64,000 nucleotides of DNA from Proteles cristata cristata. Lineage: Eukaryota > Chordata > Mammalia > Carnivora > Hyaenidae. The notes beneath the pieces were generated by a model. That model searched no databases. It was not told the origin of the DNA and saw nothing but the letters and a program-made list of their open reading frames with translations. The stretch is from NCBI GenBank assembly GCA_017311185.1, contig JAESUZ010003517.1, forward strand, positions 62,001 to 126,000, read 5' to 3'. A program made the position numbers and the translations under genes. Positions 33,380 to 44,384 of this stretch are shown here, in pieces (positions within the stretch are counted from its first letter, which is position 1; the number at the start of each line of letters is the position of its first letter).

Positions 33380-33770
33380 ATTAAAGTCCAGTGGTTAAGA
33401 GTCTGGGTTTGGCAGTCAGACTGCCAGGGCTCAAATCTAGGCTTCATCTCATGGGGCACCTGGGTGGCTCAGTCAGTTAAGTATCTGACTTTTGCACCGG
33501 TCATGATCTTGTGACTCATGGGTTCGAGCCCCATGTCAGTCTCTGTGCTGACAGTTCTGAGCTTGGAGCCTGCTTCGGATTCTGCATCTCCCTCTGTCAC
33601 TGCCCCTCCCCTGCTCATACTCTGTCTCTCTCTGATTCTCAAAAAGAAATAAACGTTAAAAAAAATTTTCTTTTTTTTAATCTAAGCTCTATCTCTTACT
33701 GGTCACATGACTGTGAGCAGTTTCATGATTTTAGACCTCATGTGTCAATTACACACAATGATGTCAACCA
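33380..33770 (+). mobile_element. MIR relic split by a SINE
   Basis: The left part (33380-33452: 'ccagtggttaagagtctggg', 'cagactgccagggctcaaat') continues after the SINE at 33679-33770 ('tctcttactggtcacatgac', 'tgtgagcagtttcatgattt'). Confidence 0.65.
33453..33678 (+). mobile_element. Carnivore SINE inside a MIR, with TSD
   Basis: Full-length. TSD of 17 nt, aatctaggcttcatctc (33434-33450) and aatctaagctctatctc (33679-33695), with a few mismatches. Confidence 0.93.
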
Positions 33771-33945
33771 TAAGAATGGCTAACATCTACTGTGTCCTCA
33801 CTAAGTACTAGGCCCCAGCTCTCGAACGTTCCTTACCTCCTATCATACTCACCTGGGAAGAGGTTACTTTTCACAACCCCATTGGACATATTTGGAAGTT
33901 AGGTTTAGAAGGTTAAATTACTCACTAGCAAAGGAAAGAGTGGGT
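33771..33945 (-). mobile_element. MIR relic, opposite to its left neighbour
   Basis: Reversed MIR: 'ggctaacatctactgtgtcc', 'ctaagtactaggccccagct', 'aagttaggtttagaaggtta'. It abuts a plus-strand MIR. Confidence 0.6.
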
Positions 33946-34612
33946 GGTGAGTGAGGGCTGAAGACGTCTATGTGAGTAGCTCAGAGCCCTCAGACCATGC
34001 CCACTAGGGCAGAGCAGCACCAGCGTGATAAAGGCTCTGAGCTCCAGAAGGCACAGAATAGCCAGTGCGGGCTATAGAACCTGCCGTCCAGGGTGTATAA
34101 ATTAAGCACACGCCTCCTGCCCGAGGGGACAACTTCCCTGTGATTACTGCAATGTGAAAAATGTTAGCCTTCCAAAGGGCTTCCTCCAGTCTGTTAGCAC
34201 TCACACTGAAGCCTGCTAGCAGTTCTTCCCAGGCTGGGCGGGGGGAGGGGGGGCGGGGAGGTAGGCAGAGGGAATGCTGGTGAGGCCATGAAACGAACCT
34301 ATTGCCCTGGTAGTACTGGCTGTGTTTTTAGCTCTAGCCTGCTGGCACACACCACCTGCCCAGGTACCCATCACACTGCCTGGGCGTGTCAGCTCCCCAA
34401 ACCGCCCTGGGATCTAACACGGACAGCCACTACATCATAGGGAAGGAGAGAAGAGAAAGAAAAGGCCTGGGAGAAGGAGAGACAAAAAGGGAAGAGAAGG
34501 AGGGATACAGCAGGAGGGGCTCGAGGCAGGGCAGATAAGACCACAGAAGAAAGGATCTGCCCCTGTCCCGGAGTCTTCAAAAGCAGGAATTGCTGAGCTG
34601 AGCTAGAGTATT
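33946..34612. other. Unique GC-rich DNA with a G-run cluster
   Basis: No gene is seen. It includes a TATA-like 'gtgtataaattaag' at about 34096-34109 and the G-quadruplex motif at 34236-34262. There is no cap-site, splice or coding support, so no promoter is called. Confidence 0.3.
34236..34262 (+). other. G-quadruplex-forming motif
   Basis: Four or more runs of three to seven G separated by single C or A bases on the plus strand, satisfying the usual G3+N1-7 pattern. Confidence 0.85.
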
Positions 34613-34623
34613 AGAACTCACAG

Positions 34624-35417
34624 CGTTCCTCATCACCAGGGAAACACAAATCAAAACCACACTGAGATACCACCTCACACGGTCAGAGCGGCTAAAATGA
34701 GCCAATCAGAGAACTCTAGATGCTGGCGAGGATGTGGAGAAACGGGCACCCTCCTACGCTGTTGGTGGGAATGTAAACTAGTGCAACCCCTCTGGAAAAC
34801 AGTGTGGAGGTTCCTCAAAAAATTAACACTAGAACTCCCCTAGGACCCAACAATAGCACTGCTAGGAACTTACCCAAGGGATACAGGAGTGCTGATGCAT
34901 TAGGGCCCATGGACCCCAGTGTTCATAGCAGCACTCTCCACAATAGCCAAAACATGGAAGGAGCCTAAGTGTCCATCAACGGACGAATGGATCAAGAAGA
35001 TGTGGTTTATCTATACGATGGAATACTACATGGCAATGAGAAAGAATGAAATCTGACCATGTGTAGCAACATGGATGGACCTTGAGGGTGTTATGCTGAG
35101 CGAAATAAGTCAGGCAGAGAAGGACAAATACCATATGTTTGCACGTGTAGGAGGATTAGGAGGAACTTAATGGAGGACCATGAGGGAGAAGAAGGGGGGA
35201 AATGGTGGGGGAAAGGGATAGAGGCAAACCATGAGAGACTCTTGAATGCTGAAAACAAACTGAGGACTGATAGAGGTAGGGGAGAGGGGAAGGGGGGCTG
35301 ATGGGGATGAGCGCTGGGTGTTATGTGGAAACCAACTTGACAATAAACTATTTTAAAAAATAAAAATAAATAAATAAACAGCACCACCAAACTGTCATCT
35401 AGGAAAAAGAAAAAAAA
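34624..35417 (+). mobile_element. 5'-truncated carnivore L1 with TSD and probable 3' transduction
   Basis: The 3' end of ORF2 ('catcaccagggaaacacaaa', 'gttggtgggaatgtaaacta', 'tatacgatggaatactacat', 'gagcgaaataagtcaggcag') plus 3' UTR and AATAAA (35342). The reading frame is broken, with an early stop just after the MEYYMAMRKNE-like segment. The 11-nt TSD agaactcacag is exact (34613-34623 and 35418-35428). Between the L1 A-tail and the final A-tail lie 25 nt of non-L1 text (35379-35403). Confidence 0.92.
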
Positions 35418-35428
35418 AGAACTCACAG

Positions 35429-36737
35429 TTTCAGAGAGGCTATTTCCTTTGTGGTCAAAGAAGGGCAGCGAGCTTGCAGACAAAGCTCAGTCCTGCAGGG
35501 GTTTCCTTTCGCCCAAAAGGAAGTGAAGATGACACCGCAGGAATAAGCCAGAATCCCCCATGGCAAGGCTGACCCTTCCCTTCCCACCTTTGTCTACAGA
35601 AACAATTCCTTCCCACAAGGCCATGTCTCCAAAGGGAAAGTCCTCCAGGTCCACCAGGGAAGTGGGCCACGGGCTGGAGCTGGTCTGACGGTTCTGGTTC
35701 TTGGTGATAAGGTAAGTAAGGAACTGACAAAACAGGAGGAGACATTTTTACCATGATCTCATGCTGCCAAGACAGCGCTGTGTGTGGTAACTAGCCTCAC
35801 TGACCGTGACCTAGACCAGAATGGGTGTTGATGACCATGAACTTGTAGGGTGAGCTGCCTGTGGCCTGTGCTGTGTATTACTCATGCAGCCACACCACAT
35901 CCAGCTCTGTGAGCAAGACAGTTTTGAAGAAATTATGAATCTACCTCTATGTGCCGCTCTAAGCCTCGGCTTCACTGTTAGCAAGCTAGAGAGAAATTAC
36001 CTATATCTTAGGGACTTCGGGAAGACTGGATGAGCTAGTGTGTGTCAAGTGTTCAGTATAATAGCTGACAAAGGGGGTGCACTTGACATGAGTTAGCTCA
36101 TCCCTTGGTCATGGTGAACAGACAGAGCTTTCCACCTGGCGGGGCGCGAAGTGTTTCGGCACCACAGATGTCTGAGGAAGCGAGCCCAGTGTCCCAGACC
36201 TGACCCAGAGCAAGCCAAGGATATCTCTAAGTGCAAGCAGCGGGGCCGGTCACCAGCTGGGGGATCAAGACTGTAAAGCTCATTCCTTCCACTGGGAACC
36301 AGCGAATCGATGGTGAAGGAAAGCCTCAGGTCCTCAAGTGCTCTAAAAGCCAATAATAAAATTGAAAATCAATGGGAAAGCTGACAGCAAACCGATGGCG
36401 GGGCCAGAGGCCAGGGAGGAAGTTTCTCTGCGCTGAAAGCAGGCAGACAGACGGCCCAGGCAGCCAACCCAGAATAGCAGCCAGCCGAACACCCAGGTGA
36501 AGGCACCTCAGAGCCTGTCATTTGCCAGAGGTCCCGCCTCCTGGCCTGGCCTGGCCCCACAGATACCGGATGCTCACGGGGGAGATGAGGTCTTCGAAGG
36601 AGTAAGACCTGGACCCCCAACACAGTGCTGCTCTATTTACCTGACCTTCGACCTTTGGAGGAGGGCAGCCTGTGCCTGGCAAATCACATTTTACAGCGTT
36701 AATTTTAGCTGGGTTTTAAAACCGTGGACAGACAATG
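35429..36737. other. Unique GC-richer DNA, no gene seen
   Basis: About 1.3 kb with no repeat recognised. Frames of 84-99 codons on both strands have no domain. A locally CpG-richer patch lies near 36135-36165. Confidence 0.3.
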
Positions 36738-37096
36738 CAGTACATGGTTATGGAATAAATGTGTGTGCCTCCCCCATTCATATGCTAAAAGCATGACCTC
36801 CAGGGTGGGGTGTTAGGAGGTGGGGCCTTTGGGAGGTAACTGAGTTTAGATGACTTCATGAGGGTGGGATCCTGATAAAAATGGGAAGTGACTAGAGCTC
36901 TGTTGTCCTGGCCCTGTGAGGACACAGCAAGAAAGTAGTCATTTGCAAGCCATTGAAGGGAGCTCTCATCAGGAACTGAATCACCAGCACCTTGTTCTTA
37001 GGCTTCCCTGACTCCCAAACTATGAGAAAGAAATGTCTGTCATTTAAGGCATCCAGTCAGTGACATTTCCTTGTAGCCGCCTGAACTGAGTAAGAC
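36738..37096 (+). mobile_element. MaLR solo LTR (MST/MLT1-like)
   Basis: Order: 'ggaataaatgtgtgtgcctc', 'cattcatatgctaaaagcat', 'gttaggaggtggggcctttg', 'ctgtgaggacacagcaagaa', 'tgactcccaaactatgagaa' and the end 'cgcctgaactgagtaagac'. Confidence 0.75.
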
Positions 37097-37129
37097 TCAC
37101 AGAGACATTCACAGGATTTCTCAAATAAG

Positions 37130-37320
37130 GGATTATTCAGATTCAATTATCCGTGCAAGCATTTCCTGAACCTCGCTCCGCACACCACCTGTCTCTACCC
37201 CGATGTTCCAGGGACTACAGTGAAATAAGACAGTCAAGAAAAGAAGTTTCTGTTCATTAGGAGCTCATGACTGGTCAGGGATACAAATAGATTAGTAAAT
37301 ATTTAGCATCCAGCGTGTCA
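37130..37320 (-). mobile_element. L2 3' end relic
   Basis: Reversed L2 end: 'aagcatttcctgaacctcgc', 'gatgttccagggactacagt', 'gttcattaggagctcatgac', 'atacaaatagattagtaaat'. Confidence 0.45.
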
Positions 37321-37632
37321 GATGCAGCAGTGACTTTGTGAGGCTCAAGCGGACCATGTAGGCAACACCACCTGGGGTGGAGGAGTGGTGTGGGAGGGCA
37401 GAAGCTGCTGAAGAGTGCCAAACTTTGTCTGCCCATGCGTGTCCAAAGGACACGATGGCACGAGGCTCATGGCAGCTGTCATCGTGACGTGTGTTAAAGA
37501 GAAAAGTGGGCCAAATGGACTATTTTTAGGAATTTTCAGAAGTCAGTGTGGGAATGAAACCTCTAATGGGTCACGAAAGCTGAGGAAAGGAAGAGAGGCG
37601 AGGCTCAGAATAAAGGAGAAAGGCTGAGAGAA

Positions 37633-37652
37633 TGTGTGTGTGTGTGTGTGTG

Positions 37653-37699
<47 letters not shown>
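37633..37699. repeat. Compound (TG)n-(GA)n microsatellite
   Basis: Alternating TG from 37633 to about 37677 with one phase break (tggtg at about 37651), then GA to about 37699. Confidence 0.95.
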
Positions 37700-37700
<1 letters not shown>

Positions 37701-37812
37701 GAGATAGAAAGACACAGACAGAGAGACAGACTACCTTACTGTGGAAAGCTTTAGACTGGTTCTTGAGTTCTGTTCCCTTTGGACATGGCTATGCTTGGCT
37801 GTTGTCTTTGAA

Positions 37813-37856
37813 CTTCCTTCAGTTTCCATCAGTTCTTCCTTCAGTTTCCATCAGTT
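37813..37856. repeat. Exact 22-bp tandem duplication
   Basis: The 22-bp unit at 37813-37834 is repeated without change at 37835-37856. The lack of mismatches suggests a recent event. Confidence 0.95.
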
Positions 37857-39779
37857 AGAATGGGTACCCTTTACCAGAACTGGTGCCGCGGTTTTCTGTT
37901 CCTGTAAATGTTCCTATGGCTTCAGGCCTTCTCCGTGTGGGATAGGGGGGTGAGTGAAATGTACAGAACTCCCCACTTCTCCACCATCTTGCCCTGCTCC
38001 TCCAGTGGTTTTCTGTTCCTAACAACACAGAGTCTAACTAAACTCTAGGAGTGATCTGGGAAGGCAACACTGACTCACACAAATTCAACCACACTGTCTC
38101 AGCCCAACAAAAAAAGAGACAAAGAGAGAACTAACAATTCAAATATTGTGGCTGATGTCACTTTCATGCGTGGATGTAAGCCCTGGCCTGTGTGTGTCAC
38201 AGGAGACATGACCCTACCCGTCCATGAACTTCACTTTGTGTGAGCACCTCACTGAGCTGAGTGTGCTTGCTCTATCAGTTAAGATATATGTTTTGGGACA
38301 AGAGGAAAACGCAGAAAGGAGGGAATAATTAGTAAACATCCTGTTTCCATTTCTCTTGCCAAGACTAATCATTTATTTTAACTGAGGTCCTTGGTGAATT
38401 AAAGCCACATGTAAATTAAGACTGTTAATTTCATGATCTAACTCTTTAGAGTAGAAACCCTCACACTCAGCCTGTGGTTAGAAGAATGGAAGCCAGCAAT
38501 TAACTCATAAGGCTGAAACTAACAAACTGCTTCCTTTACAGTCAAAGTGTCAATTGAACCTTGATTCATGAAGTCACCAATTGGGCTTGTTGGTTTCCCA
38601 TTCAATCCAGACCCATCAGATAAACATATTTCATCATGTCTCAATATTGCCTCTTTTTCAATGACAAATGGCAGAAGGGCAGATTAAAACCAAAGCAATA
38701 TACCTGGACTGTTGAGGAGGGTCAGAGAAATCAACAATGCTCAGAAATCAGAAGGGACTTAGGGCTTCCAAACAAATGAGCCCACTGGGATTAAAAACTT
38801 TTTCTCTAAGCTGTGAAGGGAGAGGAGACAGCCAGGTGGCCAAATCATCTTTTTGTTCATTTTAAACTTGCTAAATGAAAACCATGTAAACGGCTGCCTT
38901 GTGAGCCAGGCAATGTCCATAATTTAGTGGCTGCAGAGGTAGGTGTGTGCTCAGCCCTACTACAGACAATCTGTTCCCAGATGTAAATGCTCAGGTTGAA
39001 CACCTGTAGAGGCTTCACTGGAACAGATGGATATTGAGGTCCTAACCAAGGCTCAGCAGCGCATGACAGAAGACTCGGGAAGCCCTACCCCCCTGCAGGG
39101 AAGAGCTAAGCAGTCCTCAGCAACACACACATTCATTTCAGACTTAAACATTTAAGTCAAGTCGAATCTGAATTATCCTCATCTGTTAAATTAAGAGCCA
39201 AACAATAAAGACTCACTTTTCTGCAAAAGGGGTCCGGAATGTGCCACACTAAAATATACCACGTATTTTGAGCTGAAGGCAAGTGAGAATCAACAGAAGC
39301 AGGACGTGGCTTTCTCTGCACTCCCCTTGTCTGCCTAAAGGCAGGGCATACATTTTCCTTTGTGGGGGTGTCTCCCCAGTACCAGAAAAGAGAAAAAGAT
39401 CTTACTAAAATACCCCTTATCTTCCACTAATTCTCCCATATATTTTCCAGGCATTCATGCACAATTATCATCCCTTGAAATTTAACCCCCTTTCCTTTAT
39501 TAAAATGGCACATGAGCCCTCCAAGCCTCATCACTTCTCTGAGTTTTACTTCACATAAATATTAGGTGAAGCACATAAATATTAATAAAAATTGTAAGCC
39601 TTCCTCCTATTAATCTGTCTTTGTTTAGTTTAGTTGGCTGGCTCCTGAGCACTGAACCTAAGAGAGTAGAAAGAAACTTTTCCCTCCCGTGCTGCCACCG
39701 TACCAACCTCCAACTTTAAGGGATGCTTAGTTAAAGGATTAAATGTAAAAGGAGTAAGGGATCATCATCAGAAATTATG
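37857..39779. other. Repeat-poor unique block, candidate conserved non-coding DNA
   Basis: About 1.9 kb with no recognised mobile element. The part 38340-38700 is AT-rich with several homeodomain-like cores ('ggtgaattaaagccacatg', 'ccagcaattaactcataag', 'gtgtcaattgaaccttg'). No coding frame is seen. Confidence 0.35.
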
Positions 39780-40450
39780 AAATCAAGAAAGTCCTGGAGA
39801 AATATCGGTAGGTTTATAAGAATGACAAACATTTTTTTTTTAATATATATATATTTTTCATTTATTTCTAGGAGAGAGAGAGAGAGACAGCGTGAGCAGG
39901 GGAGGGTCAGAGAGAGAGGGAGTCACAGGCTGTAGAACAGGCTCCAGGCTCTGAGCTGGCAGTCAGCACAGAGCCCGATGTGGGACTCGAACCCACGAAC
40001 CGCGAGATCATGACCTAAGTGAAAGTCGGATGCTTAACCGACTAAGCCACCCAGGCGCCCCAAGAATGGCAAACATTTTTAAAGACTGATGATATCAAGT
40101 GATGGCATGGGTGTGGCACAATAGGCACTTTTCCAGCTGTTGGTGGGCCCATAAACTTGATGAAGATATTTTTGGAAGGGAATTTTCTAGGCTCCATCAA
40201 AACTGAAAACGGACAAATGCTTGATCCAGAAATTCCACTTCTAGGAAGTTGACTACAGATGCACACACACACATACATGTGAGAATTTTTATTGTTAGTG
40301 CTTTAATAGCAATACCCTGAAAACCACCCAGATACCCAGCAATAGAGAAGCTGCTACATGGAGTCGGTAGAAAAAAAATGAAATAAATCTCTATATCCTA
40401 ATGCGGGAAGATTTCCAGGACACTGACAGTATTTCAATAGTATATCACAG
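39780..40450 (+). mobile_element. L1M relic split by a SINE
   Basis: Right of the SINE: 'gcacttttccagctgttggt', 'cagaaattccacttctagga', 'tttaatagcaataccctgaa', 'cacccagatacccagcaata', in L1 ORF2 3' order. The left part before 39837 is less certain. Confidence 0.55.
39837..40061 (-). mobile_element. Carnivore SINE, minus strand, 'ttcgctt'-like, with TSD
   Basis: Reversed full-length copy ending gccacccaggcgcccc. TSD of 19 nt, aagaatgacaaacattttt (39818-39836) and aagaatggcaaacattttt (40062-40080), with one mismatch. It shares the gcagtcagcac and gtgaaagtcgg features of the plus-strand subfamily copies. Confidence 0.95.
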
Positions 40451-40499
40451 AGGCAGACAAATATTTCTTCAAAAGATCTCAATAAAGCACAATCCATAA

Positions 40500-40992
40500 A
40501 GGAGAAGATTGATCAACTGAACTTCATAAAAATTAAGAACTTCTGTTGATCAAAAACAACATTAAAAAAGAACCCACAAGTCTATCAATTGATGAATTGA
40601 TAAATCAAATGTGGTATATCCATAAAATGGATTATTATATTCAGTGATAAAAAGTGAACAAAATTCTAATCCAAGCTACAACAAGGATGAACCTCAAAAA
40701 CACGCTGGGTAAAAGAAGCCAGTCACAAAAGACCATAAATTGTGAGATTCCATTTATAGGAAATGCGCAGAATAGGCAAATCCATAAAGACTGAAAGTAG
40801 ATTAGTAGCTTCTAGGGCCTGGGGGAAGGGGAGAAGGAGGGAGTGGATCTAGGATTTCCACTTCGAATGATGAAAATATCCTGGATTTCAATAGTGGTGA
40901 TGGCTGCAAAACTTTGTCAATGTGGTGGAAACCACTGAATTACAGGCTTTAAACAGATGGTATGTAAATTATATCTCATTTTTAAAAAGTGC
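40500..40992 (+). mobile_element. L1M 3' end
   Basis: Clear order: 'gatggtatgtaaattatatc' at the end, preceded by 'tagtggtgatggctgcaaaa', 'ctagggcctgggggaagggg', 'agattccatttataggaaat' and 'gtggtatatccataaaatgg'. It ends in a short A-rich run. Confidence 0.7.
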
Positions 40993-42115
40993 ATCAAAAA
41001 AGACAACAATAAGAGTGAAAGGCAAACCATGGACTGGGAAAAAAATATTTACAATGTGTATATCTGAAAAAAGACTCGCACCAAGAATATATAAAGAGCT
41101 CCTGCAAACCAAAAAGAAAAAGACAGAAAACCCAATTTAAGAAAATTGCCAGAAAACTTTAACAGGCAGGTCCCAAAAAGTGATTATACAAATAGCCAAA
41201 ACTTATGAAAAGATGCTATACATCTATAGTCATCAGGGAAATATAAACTGTCACCACCCGCCAACCAGAATGTCACCAATTAACACTAAGTGCTGGTGAG
41301 GGTGCCAATAACTGTGATTCCCATTCACGGCTGATGAGAATGTAAACTGGGGCCGTCACTTCAAAAAACTATTTAACTTACTTTCCAAGGCAAAACATAT
41401 ATCTAACTGATGATGCCCCAATTCCTTTCCTAAATATATACCTAGAAGAAATGAGTGCAACAACAGAAATCTTTTTACCCAGTGACAAGCCCAAGAATGT
41501 TTACAGCAGCTTTATTCATAATAGCCTTTCAATGGAAACAAAATGTCTTTCAGTTGCAGAATGGAAAAATAATCAAACACTGCTTAGCGATAAAAAGAAA
41601 GAAACTAAGGAAACACACAACAACATGGATATTTTTTTCAAAAACATTTTTACCACTTACATATGTTTTTTGGTAGAGTTTATCTTATTTGTTCTGAGAG
41701 AAAAGGAGAGAGAGAGAGAGAGAGAGAATCCCAAGCAGGCTCTGCACTCTCAGCATAGAGCCCAATACGAGGCTCCAACTCGTGAACGGTGAGATCATGA
41801 TCTCAGCCGAAGCCAAGAGTCGGATGCCCCACAACATGTATATTTAAGTGAAAGATGCCACTCACTACAGAGGATGTGCTAAATCATTCCGTTTATGGTA
41901 AGTTTAAGAAAAGGGAAAATGATCAATGGTGATAGATGTCAGCTTAGCGGCTACTTTTATAGAAAAGTGGGGACTGGAAAGGGGCACCAGGGAGTCCCCT
42001 AAGGGGCTGCAAATATTCCAAATCTTGATCTGAGTGATGGCCACAGGATCAAAATTCTCATATGTTGACTTTCTGCGTATATGCAAGCATGCCTTTTTTT
42101 ACATACGTAAAAAAA
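40993..42115 (+). mobile_element. Second L1M 3' segment, split by a SINE
   Basis: Left of the SINE: 'gaatatataaagagctcctg', 'ttatgaaaagatgctataca', 'ggctgatgagaatgtaaact', 'gtttacagcagctttattca'. Right of it: 'cattccgtttatggtaagtt', 'gagtgatggccacaggatca'. A decayed ORF2 end and 3' UTR. Confidence 0.65.
41635..41830 (-). mobile_element. Carnivore SINE, minus strand, missing its tRNA head, with TSD
   Basis: The reversed body ends at 'gccaagagtcggatgcccc'; the usual head (gagccacccaggcgcc) is absent. TSD of 15 nt, acaacatggatattt (41620-41634) and acaacatgtatattt (41831-41845), one mismatch. This indicates 5' truncation at insertion rather than later loss. Confidence 0.9.
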
Positions 42116-42119
42116 AATC

Positions 42120-43340
42120 ATCAAGTTGAGTGACATGCTAGTGATAACAAATATGCAGATCCCTACCCAAATCCCAGCTGTCTTTTTGCAGAAAATGACA
42201 AGCTGATTCTAACATTTGTAAGGGAAATGCAAGACACTCAGAATAGTCAAAATACTTTTGAAAAAGGACTCATGGTTAATTTCAAAACTTACAACAAAGT
42301 TATAGTAATCGCGATAGTTTGGTGCTGGCATCAGCAAAGACATAGAAACCAATAGAATAGTAAAGAGTCCAGAAATAAACCCTTATATTTATGGTTAGGT
42401 GACTTTTGACAACAGTGCCAAGATAACTGAAGAGGAAAATTCAAGAGGGAAAGAAGCGTCTCTATAACAAATATTGGGACAACTAGATAACTGCATGAAA
42501 AAGGATGGAGGTGGACCTTTTCATTATGCTTCATACGCAAATTAAGCACAAATGGATTACAGACCTAAATGGTGGCGCCAAAGCTATAAGACATGTCAAA
42601 GAAAATAATGAAGGAAACTTGGATGACCTTAGGTTAGGCAAAGCCCCCTTCGACATGACACCCAAAGCAGGTAACAATAGAAAAAAGACCAAGTGAACTT
42701 CATCAAAACTGAAAACTGTCAACAGCTTCAAAGGACACCATAGGAAATAAAGAGGATTAACCCATAAAACTGAAGAAAACATTTGCTATGAGGGACTTGT
42801 ATCTGGAATACATAAGGAGCTCTTGTAGCTCAATAATAAAAAGACAAATAATCCAGTAAAATATGGACAAAGGATTCAAAGAAAATATATAAATGGCCAA
42901 TAAGCACAAGAGAGAAAGGGGCGCCTGGGTGGCTTAGTTGGTTAAGCGTCTGACTTTTGCTTAGGTCATGATCTCGCGGTTCGTGGGTTTGAGCCCGCGT
43001 CGGGCTCTGTGCTGACTGCCAGCTCAGAGCCTGGAGCCTGTTTCAGTCTGTGACTCCCTCTCTCTGACTCTCCCCTGCTCACGCTGTGTCTCTCTCTCTC
43101 CTAGAAATAAATAAAACATTTAAAAAAAAAAAAAGAAAGAATGCCCAAAGTTTCATTAGGTGCTAGGAAAATATAAATTAAAACCATACTGTGGCACCAC
43201 TTCACGCCCACTAAAATGGCTGTCATCAAAAAGACAGATAATAACGAGTGTTGGAGAGGATGTGTATTACCCTCGTATGGTTAAAAATAGAAAAGGGTGT
43301 TATAGGAGTTATATCTCAAGAAGGCTGCTAAAAGACAGAC
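42120..43340 (+). mobile_element. Third L1M segment (ORF2 3' half and 3' end), split by a SINE
   Basis: ORF2-like order: 'gtttggtgctggcatcagca', 'gagtccagaaataaaccctt', 'ggatgacctt', 'aacttcatcaaaactgaaaa', 'gcccactaaaatggctgtca', 'aaaaagacagataataacga', then a 3' end 'gttatatctcaagaaggctg'. Many frame breaks. Confidence 0.72.
42918..43131 (+). mobile_element. Carnivore SINE inside L1M, 'ttcgctt' subfamily
   Basis: Full-length, with gacttttgcttaggtcatg, gctgactgccagctcag, gtttcagtctgtgactc and ctagaaataaataaaacat. The flanking TSD is weak (purine-rich gagaaa/aagaaag), although the host L1 text is interrupted cleanly. Confidence 0.93.
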
Positions 43341-44149
43341 CAACATGATTTCATATATGTATATATGAAACAACGCATCTATACATATGCAGATATGCAT
43401 GCATGAGGGTGTACATAGCTAGAAGGCCTCTTGGGGAGGTGTATCCAGAGCTTCGAAGTTATTCCTTCTGGGAGTAAAGGAGTCTTCAGCCATTTTGATT
43501 TGTCTGCTAGTGCATTATTCCATTATTATTCAACAAACACACCACCCCATGTTACTTGTGTAATAAAACAGAAAGATTTGGAGAAACAATTGCCAAAAGC
43601 AGTGGACAAAGAATGGCCTGCAGGTGGCGTGGATTTTCAAGGAAGGCAGTCACCATCACAGTGACAAAATGGAGGCAGGAAGTTCATGGAGATGTTATTT
43701 TTATTATTATGATTATTTTTGAACTGGAAGGTTGGGAATGTCTTGTCCAAGAAAGGAGATGATGTGGGTATTCAGGACAATGGGCGGGCATTGTGACAAG
43801 TCCAGCGCTGCCTAGGTCTCAGTTTTTAGAAATATATTCATTAGGTAACATATATTCATTTGGATCTCTTCCTGTGGGGAAACAACAGGCAGATGTCAGG
43901 ATTCGAGAAGATTTATTTTATGAAGGAAGGAAGGAAGGAAGGAAGAAGAGGAAAAGAGGAAGGGAGGCAGGTGGCAGGGAGGAGGAGTGACTGCAACAGG
44001 TCTCAATAACAACAAAAAAGCTGAACAAAGAACAACAGTGAGGTCACCTAGATGGGCAGAAATAGATCTTGGCATCAGATTCTTCTGTGACTGCTGAAGA
44101 CAGAGAATGGCTTACAGAAATGGAAACTAACACTCAGAAGAGAATGGTG
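43341..44149. other. Unique DNA with a purine-rich tract
   Basis: No gene or named repeat. An exact (GAAG)6 run at about 43922-43945 leads into purine-only text to about 43990. Confidence 0.35.
43922..43990. repeat. (GAAG)n microsatellite and polypurine tract
   Basis: About six GAAG units followed by an almost pure A/G stretch, a possible triplex-forming tract. Confidence 0.92.
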
Positions 44150-44305
44150 ACCAGGCGCTGTTTTAGGTACCTGCATCACTTAATTCATAAACATTACAAG
44201 ATCTCTGTGAAATGAGTAGTATTAACTCTGTGAGAAAGACGAGCACACGGAGGCTGTGTGATTTAATTCTACCTGCACAGGGCACCATGTCACATTAAGT
44301 GAAAT
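44150..44305 (-). mobile_element. MIR relic
   Basis: Reversed MIR: 'accaggcgctgttttaggta', 'atcacttaattcataaacat', 'tctgtgaaatgagtagtatt', 'cgagcacacggaggctgtgt'. Confidence 0.55.
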
Positions 44306-44384
44306 GTTTTAAATCCCAAAATGTGTTTTCCAAGTATCTCCTCCATTCTTGTGACAAGTCTAGGATATAATAATAAGTAGCCTT

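Noticed and set aside
34624..35175. L1 ORF2-like coding text considered as a functional reverse transcriptase gene
   Set aside because: Only the C-terminal part is present, and it is broken by stops. The element is a 5'-truncated dead copy.
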